Source of the DNA: Myxococcales bacterium
GTDB lineage: Bacteria; Myxococcota_A; Polyangia; Fen-1088
Assembly: GCA_022184915.1 (NCBI GenBank)
Contig: JAGTJU010000004.1
Coordinates: 186,001 to 250,000, forward strand
DNA: 64,000 bases
Direction of reading: 5' to 3'
Every line of letters begins with the position of its first letter. Position 1 is the first letter of the stretch. The notes beneath the pieces are model-generated. The model was not told where the DNA came from and made no database searches. It saw only the letters and a program-made list of their open reading frames with translations. Below are positions 45,750 to 54,940 of the stretch, piece after piece. The position numbers and the translations under genes are program-made.

Positions 45750-47048
45750 ATGGTAGCCCCCTTCGAGATCAGCGACGACTTCATCGCCGAACAGAACAAA
45801 AAGCAGCAGAACGAACTCGACCAAGATCTGGGGTTTTTGGGAACCCAGCTGCAGCGGCGCAAGATCGAGATCGAGAAGGTGATTGGCGAGGCGCAGCGCT
45901 TTGGCGTGGCGTTGCCGTCCTGGGGCGTGGGCACGGGCGGCACACGCTTCGCCCGCTTCCCCGGCGTGGGCGAGCCCCGCAACATCGACGAGAAGCTCGC
46001 CGATTGCGCCACGGTTCAGAAGCTCGGGCGGAGCACTCCCACCGTGTCGCTGCACATTCCCTGGGACAAGCCCAAGGACGCCCAGGCGCTCAAGGCGCAG
46101 GCCGCCGCGCTCGGGCTCGGGTTCGACGCCATGAACTCGAACACGTTCCAGGACCAGGCCGACCAAAAGCTGTCGTACAAGTACGGCAGCCTCACGCATC
46201 CCGACGCGGCCGTGCGGGCACAGGCGGTGGCCCACAACATCGAGTGCATCGAGCTCGGTGCACAAATCGGCAGCAAGGCCCTGACGGTGTGGATCGGTGA
46301 CGGTGGCAACTTTCCGGGTCAACAGCACTTCCGTCGCACGCTCGATCGGTACATGGAGAGCCTTGGCCAGATCTACGCTGCACTTCCGGCGGACTGGCGT
46401 GTGTTTCTCGAGCACAAGCTGTTCGAGCCGTCGTTCTACAGCACGGTCATCAACGACTGGGGCACGAGCTACATGTGCGCGGAGAAGCTCGGCCCGAAGG
46501 CCTTCTGCCTGGTCGACCTTGGCCACCACGCCCCGAACGTGAACATCGAGATGATCGTGGCGCGGCTCATCAGCCTCGGGAAGCTCGCAGGGTTTCACTT
46601 CAACGACAGCAAGTACGGCGACGACGATCTCGACTCGGGCTCGATCAAGCCGTTCCAGCTCTTCCTCGTGTTCAACGAGCTGGTCTCGGCCGCGCACGAG
46701 AAGGTGCCCGGGTTCAAGCCGGCCTACATGATCGACCAGTCCCACAACGTGACCGATCCCATCGAGTCGCTCATCAGCAGCTCCACGGAGATCGTCCGGG
46801 CCTACACGCAGGCTTTGTTGGTCGATCGCGCCGCCCTGTCCGAGGCGCAAGACAAGTGCGACGCCCTCGCAGCGCTCGCCACCTTGAAGAAGGCTTACAA
46901 CACCGACGTGTCGCCGATCCTGGCCGAGGTTCGTCGTCGCGGGGGGGGCGCCATCGACCCGATGGCCACCTACCGGGCAAGCGGCTATCGCCAACGCAAG
47001 GCCGAAGAGCGGCCCGCGTCCGGGCGCAGTGGTTCAGGGATCGTCTGA
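45750..47048 (+). CDS. rhaI: L-rhamnose isomerase, RhaI type
   Basis: A 432-residue isomerase of the Pseudomonas stutzeri RhaI type rather than E. coli RhaA. It shows VALPSWGVGTGGTRFARFPGVGEPRNIDEKLADC, FEPSFYSTVINDWG, and DLGHHAPNVNIEMIVARLI with metal-binding residues (the GHH and the later NDSKYGDDDLDSG). It converts L-rhamnose to L-rhamnulose. The 63-nt gap to dgt is compatible with one transcript; a TATACT at about 45707 on the plus strand hints at a separate promoter but lacks a good -35. The kinase gene follows closely. Confidence 0.93.
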   Translation: MVAPFEISDDFIAEQNKKQQNELDQDLGFLGTQLQRRKIEIEKVIGEAQRFGVALPSWGVGTGGTRFARFPGVGEPRNIDEKLADCATVQKLGRSTPTVSLHIPWDKPKDAQALKAQAAALGLGFDAMNSNTFQDQADQKLSYKYGSLTHPDAAVRAQAVAHNIECIELGAQIGSKALTVWIGDGGNFPGQQHFRRTLDRYMESLGQIYAALPADWRVFLEHKLFEPSFYSTVINDWGTSYMCAEKLGPKAFCLVDLGHHAPNVNIEMIVARLISLGKLAGFHFNDSKYGDDDLDSGSIKPFQLFLVFNELVSAAHEKVPGFKPAYMIDQSHNVTDPIESLISSSTEIVRAYTQALLVDRAALSEAQDKCDALAALATLKKAYNTDVSPILAEVRRRGGGAIDPMATYRASGYRQRKAEERPASGRSGSGIV

Positions 47049-47064
47049 GCCGGGGCACGACGAC

Positions 47065-48561
47065 GTGAGCCGAACCGACGCGCTTTACATCGCGGTGGAT
47101 CTGGGCGCCGGCAGCGGGCGCGTGATGCTGGGGGGGCTTCGGCCCTCCGAGCTGCGCCTCGATGAGGTGCGGCGCTTCACGTACCCGATGTCGATGCGTG
47201 AGGGGCACCTTCGCTGGCCGTTTGGCCACATCCTCTCGGAGATCCGCAGCGGCCTGGCGGACGCGGCGCGGGCGGCGAAGGCCCTCGGCCGTCCCGTCCA
47301 GAGCGTGGGTGTGGACACGTGGGGCGTCGACTACGGCTTACTCGACGGCAGCGGTCGCCTCATCGAGGATCCGATCGCTTACCGCGACGACCGCACGGCC
47401 CGAGCGATGGAGGCCGTGCATGGCCGCCTCCCGAAGGCGGAGGTGTTCGCGCGTACAGGCATTCAGTTCCTGGTGTTCAACACGCTTTATCAACTCCACG
47501 CGCATCGGGCCCAGGGTTTGCCGGCCGAGGCCCGCACCCTGTTGATGATGGCTGACCTCATCCACCACGACCTTTGTGGCCGCGCGGCGATCGAATTCAC
47601 GAACGCCAGCACGACCCAGCTCGTGAACGTGCAGACAGGCACGTGGGACCCTGACCTCCTGAGCCTGCTCGGGTTGCCCCCGGGCCTTTTGCCCCCGATC
47701 GTCCCCGCGGGCACGGACCTCGGGCCTCTGTTGCCCGACGTGGCGGCCACGACGGGGCTCGAGGGCGTGCGGGTGGTGGCTCCTGCCACGCACGACACGG
47801 GCAGCGCCGTGGTGGGTGCGCCGCTCACGCCCGGCTGGGCCTACGTGTCCTCGGGCACCTGGTCGCTGGTGGGCGTCGAGCGGCTCTCTCCGCTCGTGAA
47901 CCGCGACGTCGAGCGCGAGAACTTCACGAACGAGGGGGGCGCCTTCCAGACGGTGCGCTTCCTCAAAAACGTCATGGGCCTGTGGCTGCTCGAGTCCTGT
48001 CGCAAGGAATGGCAAAGCGCCGGGCGCGACGTCGCGTACGGGACGTTGCTCGACGAGGTGGCGAAGCTGCCCACCGGCGCTGACGAGGTGATTTTCCCGG
48101 ATGACCAGCGCCTCTTCAACCCGACGAGCATGTTGGCCGCCCTTGGCCAGCAGCTCCAGGAGGCGGGCGCACGCTTGCCCGAGAGCCCCGCGCAGGTGAC
48201 GAAGCTCATCCTCGACTCCCTGGCCCTGCGCTACGCCCAGGTCATCGAGACCATCGAACGCCTCCAGGGCGAGCCGGTGCTGGGCATTCAGATCGTGGGG
48301 GGCGGCTCGCAAAACGCCTACCTCAACCAGGCCACGGCCGACGCCTCGGGAAAGCCCGTGCTGGCGGGGCCGGTCGAGGCCACGGCGGGGGGCAACGTGA
48401 TGGTGCAGGCGATCGCCGCTGGACGCTTCGCCAACCTGGCCGAGGCGCGCGCGCACGTGCGGGGCGCCCTGCCGTTTGCCCGCTTCGAGCCCCATCCCGG
48501 CCGTTATGCGGCCGAGGTGCGCGCCCGGTTCCGCGCCCGGCAGGCGCAGGTACCGGGCTGA
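47065..48561 (+). CDS. rhaB: Rhamnulokinase (FGGY family)
   Basis: A 498-residue FGGY sugar kinase with the phosphate-binding AVDLGAGSGRVML at the start, VDTWGVDYGLLD, ATHDTGSAVVGAPL, and the C-terminal QIVGGGSQNAYLNQATADASG. It phosphorylates L-rhamnulose at O1, feeding the RhaEW aldolase. The GTG at 47065 starts 17 nt after the rhaI stop; an in-frame GTG at 47029 inside rhaI is less likely. It ends close to the convergent hydroxyacid dehydrogenase gene. Confidence 0.94.
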   Translation: MSRTDALYIAVDLGAGSGRVMLGGLRPSELRLDEVRRFTYPMSMREGHLRWPFGHILSEIRSGLADAARAAKALGRPVQSVGVDTWGVDYGLLDGSGRLIEDPIAYRDDRTARAMEAVHGRLPKAEVFARTGIQFLVFNTLYQLHAHRAQGLPAEARTLLMMADLIHHDLCGRAAIEFTNASTTQLVNVQTGTWDPDLLSLLGLPPGLLPPIVPAGTDLGPLLPDVAATTGLEGVRVVAPATHDTGSAVVGAPLTPGWAYVSSGTWSLVGVERLSPLVNRDVERENFTNEGGAFQTVRFLKNVMGLWLLESCRKEWQSAGRDVAYGTLLDEVAKLPTGADEVIFPDDQRLFNPTSMLAALGQQLQEAGARLPESPAQVTKLILDSLALRYAQVIETIERLQGEPVLGIQIVGGGSQNAYLNQATADASGKPVLAGPVEATAGGNVMVQAIAAGRFANLAEARAHVRGALPFARFEPHPGRYAAEVRARFRARQAQVPG

Positions 48562-48571
48562 GCGCGGCCCC

Positions 48572-49534
48572 TCAGTCCACGCGGTTGCGCCGCTCGCCGC
48601 GCAGATAGGCGCGGAGGTTCTCGACCACCTCCTGCCGCAGGCGCGCGCGGGCTTCTTCGGTGCCCCACGCCAGGTGCGGCGTGACCAGCACCCGCGGGGC
48701 CCAGGGCGCGTGGCTGTCGAGCAAGGGGTGGTTGGGGGGCGGTGGCTCTTCGGAGAGCACGTCGAGCCCCACACCCCCCAGGCGGCCTTCATCCAGAGCA
48801 TTCTGCAGCGCCAGCTCGTCCACCAGGCCGCCGCGGCTCGTGTTGATGAGCAGCGCCCCTGGCTTCATGGCGTCGAGGAAGGTCTTGTCCACGAGCCGAA
48901 GCGTCGCTGGCGTCAGAGGGCAGTGCAAGCTGACCACATCGGCCTCGGGCAGGGCCTCGAAGAGCGGCACCCGGTCGGAGCGCGCGGGCGCGCCGGGCAC
49001 GGCCGCTGCCAAAACGCGCATGCCCAGAGCTTCGGCGACGTGGGCGACGGCTTGACCGATGGCCCCTTTGCCCAGCAGCACGAGGGTTTTGCCCGCCCAT
49101 TCCGGCAGAGGCCGCAGGAAGAAACAAAAATCGGGGCAGCTCGCCCAGGCGCCTCCCTTGACCGCCTGTGCGTGCCCCGCCACGTCCAGGGACAACGACA
49201 ACATCAAGGCGATCGTCAGCTGCGCCACCGAGGGGGCCGAGTAGCCCGGCACGTTCGTGACGGCAATCCCCAGCCGGCGGGCGGCGGCGAGGTCCACGAT
49301 GTTGGTGCCCGTGGCGCTGATCCCCACGTAACGCAGGGTCGGGCTGAGCCTTTCCAGGAGCGCGCCGTCGATCACGGCCTTGTTGGTGATCACGACCTCG
49401 GCGCCCTGGCAGCGCAGCTCGAGGGCTCGGCCTCCCGTACGCGGGTGGTTGTCGACGGTGCCCAGGGTCGAAAGGCCGGGCCACGCGGAACGCCCCTGGT
49501 CCGCCGTGAAGGCATCGAGCAATACGATCTTCAT
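48572..49534 (-). CDS. D-2-hydroxyacid dehydrogenase
   Basis: A 320-residue NAD(P)-dependent enzyme, glycerate-dehydrogenase sized. The Rossmann motif is LLGKGAIGQAVA, and the catalytic set is the arginine in INTSRGGLVDE, the glutamate in DVLSEEPPPP and the histidine in VTPHLAWGTEEAR. Probable substrates are hydroxypyruvate, glycerate or a similar 2-ketoacid. The ATG at 49534 (MKIVLLDAF) is chosen by length; the frame extends upstream to 49738 through malQ. It follows malQ by 49 nt, same strand. Confidence 0.92.
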   Translation of the reverse strand: MKIVLLDAFTADQGRSAWPGLSTLGTVDNHPRTGGRALELRCQGAEVVITNKAVIDGALLERLSPTLRYVGISATGTNIVDLAAARRLGIAVTNVPGYSAPSVAQLTIALMLSLSLDVAGHAQAVKGGAWASCPDFCFFLRPLPEWAGKTLVLLGKGAIGQAVAHVAEALGMRVLAAAVPGAPARSDRVPLFEALPEADVVSLHCPLTPATLRLVDKTFLDAMKPGALLINTSRGGLVDELALQNALDEGRLGGVGLDVLSEEPPPPNHPLLDSHAPWAPRVLVTPHLAWGTEEARARLRQEVVENLRAYLRGERRNRVD

Positions 49535-49583
49535 GCCGCGTTCATCGCACACCCGCAAAGCGGCCGCCAGGCCCACCCTCCGC

Positions 49584-51500
49584 TCACGGGGGAGGCAAGG
49601 GGCCTGCGCGTTGCTCGAGCTTCGTCGCCAAAGCCAGGCCCTCGGCCGTGGGCTGTTTGGCCCGCAGGGCGAGCGCCAGCGCGCGGCGCAGATCCAGGGC
49701 CTCGCCTCGGGCCGTCCGGGCCTCGTAGACCCCGGCAAAGTCCGGCGGCACCCGCAAGGTCCAGTTGAGAGCGTCCTTCACCCCGGGGCGGTTGTACGTT
49801 TCCGTTTGGCCGAGCAGATCGGCGAAGAACACCGAGACGTTGCGGGCAGGGCTTGCAAAGAGTTCGGCGAAGAGGGCGTTGCACAGGGCCCGCGGGTCGC
49901 CAAGCAGCTCTTCGGCGAAGGCCGGGCGGGCCCTGTCGTCGGGCACGAGGCGGCGGGCCAGGTGGAGCGCCCGCAGTTCGAGCTTGCGGGTGCCCTGCCA
50001 GGCCGGCGCGAGCGCCCACAAAGGGGGCGTGTCGTGGGTGCCCACCATGATCCAGTCGTTCGGCTCGAGCCGCGCGCTGTCGTAGACATCGTGGCTCGTT
50101 TCCGGGTTGGCCTTCTGGGTGACACAGAAGCGCCCGAGGGCTCTTTCTCGCATCACGGTCTCGAGGGGAAAGGGCCAGGTGCTCAGAACCTCGCACAGGA
50201 TGTCGTGGCGGCGCCGCCCCCGCGCCTGTGCCCGCGCAAGTAGGGCGTCGAGCACGACGGCGTAGCGCTTCGTCTGCGCGGGCTCGAGCGCGATCACCCA
50301 ATCGTCCGCATGGCGGGGGGTGTGGGGATCCGGGTTGAGCTGCTCGGGGCGCACCAGCGAAAAGGGCCCGAGTGCCGGATGATCGGGCACTGCGGGCGAC
50401 GAGAAGAGGCGGGCCCCTCGTTGAACGGCTTGCGCGGGATCTGCGGTGCCTGCCATGTACACCCAGGGGCAGACGAGGCCGTGAGGGTGGTCGATGCGAA
50501 GGCCGTCGAAGTCGGTCAGCAGCTTGTCCACCCGCTCCGTCACGAGGGCGAGCGCCGGTCCGGGGACCGCGGGGTCTCCGTAAAGCCGGGGATCCAGTAC
50601 GGGATAGCCCCAGGGCTGGCCGTCGGGGTTCGTGCGGCTGGGAGGCGCCCCCATCTCGTAGCCGGGAAGAAAGACCGACCCGTGGGCCCACACATCGCTG
50701 TGCGCGTACCCCACCTGGAGGTCTCCAAACAGCCTGAGCCCCGCCAGGTCTCGTCGCAGCTCATCGTGCTGGCGCTGCAGCAGAAACTGCCCGAGGGCGT
50801 AGCGCTCGATCGCCGGGGCCTGCGTGGCCAACAAGGCTTGGCGGCGCTGTCGTTTGTCTGCAGACGAGAATGCGTCTTCGCGGTACAGGCTGCGATCCGG
50901 CTCGGGCCACCGGCGCCAATCGTCGCTGGCGTGGAGCGCGGACAAAACGGTGAACAGAGCGTCTTTTTCCAGCCAGCCGTCCGTGGCCAGGCGCTCGGTC
51001 CGATAGCTTTCGAAGGCGCGGCAGAGCTCGGCGTCCTCCCCGCGACGGTACGTTTCGTACGCCACGTCGAGCAGGCTCTGTGCGCCCTGCCAGGCGCTGG
51101 CATAGGCGACGCGGTCGCGGGCCTGGCCTGCGTGATTGACCTGGGCCTCTGCCACCCAGCGGGCCAGGCGTTCGGGCGGCACCAGGGGCCGGGACCCCGA
51201 GGTCAGGGGAGACGGCGCCAGGGACATGAGGTTGCGCGAGAACACGGTGCCGTCGTAAGGCGAGGGGTTGACGGCCGAGGTTTGGCCCTGAGGCCCGAAG
51301 AGCACCCCGTCGAAGCCGAGCTGCTGTACGAAGCTCAAAAATGCGCGGCCGCCTTCGGAGTAGGGCGAGCCGCGGCCGAGTTCTTCGTGCGGCAAGCTTG
51401 GAAAGCTGGCGTCGTGAATTGCCAAAACCAGCCGGTCGATTCCGAGCTGCGCGAGCGCTTCGCGGACGAGGGACCGATCGTAGCTTCGCGGCGGAGACAT
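49584..51500 (-). CDS. malQ: 4-alpha-glucanotransferase (GH77 amylomaltase)
   Basis: A 638-residue GH77 enzyme. FDGLRIDHPHGL carries the nucleophile aspartate (about residue 337), CEVLSTWPF the acid/base glutamate, and GTHDTPPLWALA the transition-state aspartate. It transfers alpha-1,4-glucan chains, recycling malto-oligosaccharides left by glucan phosphorylase, so it complements the glycogen cluster at 22-30 kb though about 20 kb away. The N-terminal 100 residues lack the usual Y-x-S-x-S-F start but contain GFDGVLFGPQGQTSAVNPSPYDGTVFSRN. Confidence 0.92.
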   Translation of the reverse strand: MSPPRSYDRSLVREALAQLGIDRLVLAIHDASFPSLPHEELGRGSPYSEGGRAFLSFVQQLGFDGVLFGPQGQTSAVNPSPYDGTVFSRNLMSLAPSPLTSGSRPLVPPERLARWVAEAQVNHAGQARDRVAYASAWQGAQSLLDVAYETYRRGEDAELCRAFESYRTERLATDGWLEKDALFTVLSALHASDDWRRWPEPDRSLYREDAFSSADKRQRRQALLATQAPAIERYALGQFLLQRQHDELRRDLAGLRLFGDLQVGYAHSDVWAHGSVFLPGYEMGAPPSRTNPDGQPWGYPVLDPRLYGDPAVPGPALALVTERVDKLLTDFDGLRIDHPHGLVCPWVYMAGTADPAQAVQRGARLFSSPAVPDHPALGPFSLVRPEQLNPDPHTPRHADDWVIALEPAQTKRYAVVLDALLARAQARGRRRHDILCEVLSTWPFPLETVMRERALGRFCVTQKANPETSHDVYDSARLEPNDWIMVGTHDTPPLWALAPAWQGTRKLELRALHLARRLVPDDRARPAFAEELLGDPRALCNALFAELFASPARNVSVFFADLLGQTETYNRPGVKDALNWTLRVPPDFAGVYEARTARGEALDLRRALALALRAKQPTAEGLALATKLEQRAGPLPPP

Positions 51501-51573
51501 GCAGCTTTCCCCACCTTACGGCATCGCGCCGCGGGGGCAACTGGCGGCGGCGCGGCGGTTGGGGACCTCGGGC

Positions 51574-53775
51574 TCAGGCCGTGGGGGCGGCGCCAGCCTC
51601 TCCGCCCTGCGGCGGATCCAGCGCTTCGCGAATGCGCCGAAGCAGGGTGTCTGAATCGTAGGGCTTCTCGATCAGGCGGCCCTGGTGCTCCCGCAGAAAC
51701 TCCTCGGGGAACACCCCGCTCGTGTACCCGCTGGCGAACAACACGGGCAGGGTGGGGCACAGGGTGTGGAGGTGCTGGAACACCGCCCGGCCCGACATCA
51801 CGGGCATCACGGCATCGAGCAGCGCCAAGTGAATTTCGTTGCCTCTTTGCTCGAAGAGCTGCACGGCTTCCCCGCCGTCTTTGGCCGCGATCACCTGGTA
51901 GCCCGCACGCTCGAGCAGGGCGCAGACCACCTGGCGCACCATGTCGTTGTCCTCTGCCACCAAGATCGTCTCGTTCCCGCCCCGCACCAGGCGCTCCACG
52001 TGGCCCCCCACGGACAGGGCGGCCCGCTCGACGATGGGCAGGTAGATCTTGAACCGAGAGCCCATGCCGGGCTCGCTGTAGACGTGAATCATCCCGTCGT
52101 GCTGTTTGATGATCCCGTAGGCCGTCGAAAGGCCAAGTCCCGAGCCCCGCTCGGGGCCCTTCGTGGTGAAGAAGGGCTCGAAGGCCCGCTCCCGAACCTC
52201 CTCCGACATGCCGCTGCCCGTATCGGAAACCGACAGCAGGACGTAACGTCCCGCGCGCGCCCAGGGGTGTGTTTTGACGTAGTTGCCGTTCAGCACGACG
52301 TTTTCGGTTTCGATGGTCACGCGCCCGATGTCGTCGATGGCATCGTTGGCGTTGACCACGAGGTTGAGCATCACCTGCTCGATCTGCCCCGGGTCACCGA
52401 GCACGGTTCCCAGGGCGTGCCCGGGCACGAAGTCGAGGTCGACCGATTCGTGGATCACCCGTCGCAGCAGCTTCATCAAGTTGCGGATGACATCGTTGAG
52501 GTTGATCGGCTGCTTGTGCATCGGCTGCTGCCGGGAAAACGCCAGCAGCTGACGGGTCAGGCCCGCGGCGCGTTCGCCGGCCTTCACGATCGCGCGCAGG
52601 TCCTCGGCGGCCGCGGTGGGGTTGGTGTGCAGGGTACGCAGCGCGAGCTCGGCATAGTTGAGGACGGCCACGAGCATGTTGTTGAAGTCGTGCGCCACAC
52701 CGCCCGCCAGCAGCCCGATGGACTCGAGCCTTTGCGCTTGGCGGAGCTGATTCTCCAGCGTTTGTCGGTGGCGATCGTCCTGGCGCTGTTGGGTGACGTC
52801 CTTGAAGATACCCCACAGGCGCACGAGGCTGCCGCGATCCACGACGCCGAAGAGATCCGCCACCAGCTGCCGGGGGCGGCGCTCGGGGCCCGTGGCGAGA
52901 CTCAGCTCGAGGTCACGCGCGCGGTACCCCCGTTCGACGAGCAAGGGGAACACGCCTTCGAGCCAGCCGAGCAGGCCGGAGTGACTGTCTTGTACGGTTC
53001 GTCCCTCGAGTTCCCTGGCGGTGGCGGCCCCCATGAGGCCGACGAACTCGGCGTTGCACTTCGCCACCAACGCACGCTTCGAGAAGCTGGCTGTCTGCGC
53101 TTCGGCTTCGAGGTCCACGGGCATGCCCCCGGGGATCTCGAAGCAGCCGATTGCGTCGGCACTGCCCGCGATGAAGGAGCTCAGGCGCTCTTCGGCCTGC
53201 CGGGCCTGCGCGAGCAGGCGCTCTCGGTCGAGCAACGCCCCCATCGCCTGGGCGAGCTGTGAAAGGTGGGCGAGTTCGACCCGCGACCAGGTCCCCTCCG
53301 ACGTGAGCCAATCGAGTCCAAGCGCGCCGAGCGGGGCCCCGCTACCCGGCAAGGGTAGAGTGACGAAGCTTTGGATACACGAGGCCTGCATCGCGGTGCG
53401 TTCGGCGGTGGCCTCGATGGGAAGCGCCGCTTCGTTCGGCACCTCGACGACGGCAAGCTCCTTCAAGCGTCCCATGCTCCAGGGGAACGAGCCCAACGGA
53501 ACGCCCTGCATGCTCGTGCGGATCGAATCGACGCCCGGCACACAGTGGTCGAGCAGGCAGGAGAAGCGCTGGCCGTCCTCCGAAAATACGAGCACGTACC
53601 CTCGCTGGGCTCCGGTGCTGGCGATCGCCCACGCCAGCGAGGGTTGCAACGCGGCGTCGAGGGTCTTGGTGTCGGCCGCGAGCAGCCGCGTGACGTGCGC
53701 GTGGAGTTCGTCAGTCGTCAGGCGACAAGACGCATCGTGACCTGCTTGGCAGAACGGCCGGGTGGTTTGGGTCAT
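51574..53775 (-). CDS. Soluble hybrid sensor histidine kinase (GAF-PAS-HisKA-HATPase-REC)
   Basis: A 733-residue protein with no membrane helix. A GAF-like domain (about 35-180) is followed by a PAS-like domain (about 190-325), a HisKA with H362 (GGVAHDFNNML, the ATP-dependent NtrB-like form), an HATPase (NLVVNANDAI, DTGSGM, GSGLGLS), and a C-terminal receiver domain with the phospho-acceptor D654 in LLDAVMP. The REC may act as a phosphorelay or autoregulatory module; no dedicated output protein is adjacent. It follows the DksA-like gene by 99 nt with hairpin structure between. Confidence 0.93.
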   Translation of the reverse strand: MTQTTRPFCQAGHDASCRLTTDELHAHVTRLLAADTKTLDAALQPSLAWAIASTGAQRGYVLVFSEDGQRFSCLLDHCVPGVDSIRTSMQGVPLGSFPWSMGRLKELAVVEVPNEAALPIEATAERTAMQASCIQSFVTLPLPGSGAPLGALGLDWLTSEGTWSRVELAHLSQLAQAMGALLDRERLLAQARQAEERLSSFIAGSADAIGCFEIPGGMPVDLEAEAQTASFSKRALVAKCNAEFVGLMGAATARELEGRTVQDSHSGLLGWLEGVFPLLVERGYRARDLELSLATGPERRPRQLVADLFGVVDRGSLVRLWGIFKDVTQQRQDDRHRQTLENQLRQAQRLESIGLLAGGVAHDFNNMLVAVLNYAELALRTLHTNPTAAAEDLRAIVKAGERAAGLTRQLLAFSRQQPMHKQPINLNDVIRNLMKLLRRVIHESVDLDFVPGHALGTVLGDPGQIEQVMLNLVVNANDAIDDIGRVTIETENVVLNGNYVKTHPWARAGRYVLLSVSDTGSGMSEEVRERAFEPFFTTKGPERGSGLGLSTAYGIIKQHDGMIHVYSEPGMGSRFKIYLPIVERAALSVGGHVERLVRGGNETILVAEDNDMVRQVVCALLERAGYQVIAAKDGGEAVQLFEQRGNEIHLALLDAVMPVMSGRAVFQHLHTLCPTLPVLFASGYTSGVFPEEFLREHQGRLIEKPYDSDTLLRRIREALDPPQGGEAGAAPTA

Positions 53776-53803
53776 GCGGCGCGACGCCGGATATTAACCC
53801 TTT

Positions 53804-53852
53804 CTGTGGCTCTCCTGTCCACAGATTGGTGAGGCGCCGTGACCAATCTGTG
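53804..53852 (-). promoter_or_regulatory. Overlapping inverted repeats between the DksA-like and hybrid kinase genes
   Basis: Hairpin A: CACAGATTGGT at 53820-53830 pairs perfectly with ACCAATCTGTG at 53842-53852 (11 bp, 11-nt loop). Hairpin B: CTGTGG at 53804-53809 pairs with CCACAG at 53819-53824. They share 53820-53824, so an RNA from the minus strand could form only one at a time, as in attenuators. The gap is 99 nt; no T-tract follows. An operator for a dimeric regulator is an alternative reading of the 11-bp repeat. Confidence 0.55.
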
Positions 53853-53874
53853 TCTCACGCCGGGCGGTGAGCGT

Positions 53875-54249
53875 TCAGCGGAAATCGGTGAGGCTGCGCC
53901 GTGAGCCTCGCTTCGGAGAGCCATCGCGCTCGTGTTGGCACTCCACGCAGAGATCCACGTAGGGCAGGGCCTCGAGCCGTTTGCCGATGGGGTCTCCGCA
54001 ATCGACGCACTGGCCGAAATCGTCCGGAGCGTCCCGCAGGCGCACGAGGGCAGCATCGATGCGCTTGAGGATCGTGGCGCGCTCGCGGTTGCGCCGCGAC
54101 GCGATCACCTGGTTCATCTCTGCCAGGGGGGCTTCGTCGTCGTCCGTTTTGTCGGTGGCAGGCTCGATCGCCAAGTCCCCTTCGGCCACGAGCGCGGCGC
54201 GAAGCGCTTCGAGTTTTTCTTTGTGTTGCTGCAAATCGTGAGACGGCAT
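53875..54249 (-). CDS. TraR/DksA-type zinc-finger protein
   Basis: A 124-residue protein (DksA 151) with an N-terminal coiled coil (about 5-75: LEALRAALVAEGDL, ASRRNRERATILKRIDAALVRL) and a C4 zinc finger CVDCGDPIGKRLEALPYVDLCVEC. The DDDEAPLAE segment at the coiled-coil tip is acidic, like the residues DksA inserts in the polymerase secondary channel. It probably modulates RNA polymerase. The ATG at 54249 is used; upstream frame extensions have no ribosome site. A GAGGG about 9 nt upstream is a weak site. Confidence 0.85.
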   Translation of the reverse strand: MPSHDLQQHKEKLEALRAALVAEGDLAIEPATDKTDDDEAPLAEMNQVIASRRNRERATILKRIDAALVRLRDAPDDFGQCVDCGDPIGKRLEALPYVDLCVECQHERDGSPKRGSRRSLTDFR

Positions 54250-54478
54250 GGTCGGAAGCCCTCGATCCCGGGCAAGGAGCCTCACAGTTTCGCCACAAAT
54301 CTCTGCGCTGGCAACCCGCGGGGCTCCGCGCATGGTCGTGGTGCACGGGTCACCGCCCCGCCGTTCTCGTCGATGAGACGTTACGTTGAGGGAACGTGCG
54401 TTGCGGGTGCGGGCCCGCATCGGGGGCCGTTCGGCCAGGTCCGGGTTGGTACGTGACGTGAAGAGACCCTCGGACGAG
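54250..54478. other. Intergenic region upstream of the DksA-like gene
   Basis: About 230 bases between the DksA-like start and the beginning of the PhoD-like remnant. The DksA-like promoter should be here on the minus strand, but no convincing -35/-10 pair is visible. I see no RNA gene or repeat. Confidence 0.4.
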
Positions 54479-54848
54479 ATGGCAGAACGCAGCGATGTGC
54501 GCCCCGAGGTGTCGACGATGGTGGCGGTGGGCACGGTCACCTTCGCCTCGGTGCGGCTGTGGGCGCGTCTCGAGCGGCCCTCTGACTTGGCGCTGCGTCT
54601 CGAGGGGCCCGAGGGCAAACGAGCCGTCTCGCTTCGGCCGTCGTGGGGTGAACAAAACACCTGCGCTTTCACCTACCCGAATGACTTCCCCGGCGAAGCC
54701 CCTTTGTGCGCGGGGACGCGTTACCGTTTGCGCGGAGGCACACCCCTTGATCGAGCGCACGGCCGCCGAGGTCCGCGCCGCGTACCATCGCAGGTACCCT
54801 TCACGCGTCGCACATGCCCAGCTGGCAGCGCTTGCACGCCTGCGCTGA
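54479..54848 (+). pseudogene. Possible remnant of a PhoD-like alkaline phosphatase gene
   Basis: In frame 2 from ATG 54479 the translation VGTVTFASVRLWARLERPSDL followed by FTYPNDFPGEAPLCAGTRYRLR resembles the N-terminal Ig-like domain of PhoD-type phosphatases (there: V-T-x-x-S-A-R-V-W-x-R ... L-x-P-G-T-x-Y-R-Y-R). In frame +1 just downstream, AAEVRAAYHRRYPSRVAHAQLAAL ends with a stop at 54846-54848 and recalls the later R-A-Y-x-x-x-Y ... L segment of the same family. This fits a gene with an internal deletion and frameshift. Neither frame makes a complete protein and no ribosome site is seen, so it could also be non-coding chance. Confidence 0.3.
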
Positions 54849-54930
54849 GTTGCCACCAGCCTTTCGGAACGCCGACGCCCCCGTCCAGCGCGCAGGAGCG
54901 TGTAGGTGTCTATCGTTAACCTCACAAGGC

Positions 54931-54940
54931 TTGTCGACAA
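54931..54940. promoter_or_regulatory. Perfect palindrome upstream of the giant kinase
   Basis: TTGTCGACAA at 54931-54940 is a perfect 10-bp palindrome in an AT-richer patch 75 nt before the kinase ATG. It could be part of an operator or a -35-like element; no clear -10 is visible. Confidence 0.2.

Noticed and set aside
54350-54940. 196-residue minus-strand frame upstream of the DksA-like gene
   Set aside because: Arg/Thr/Ala-rich with no domain or ribosome site; overlaps the PhoD-like remnant on the other strand.
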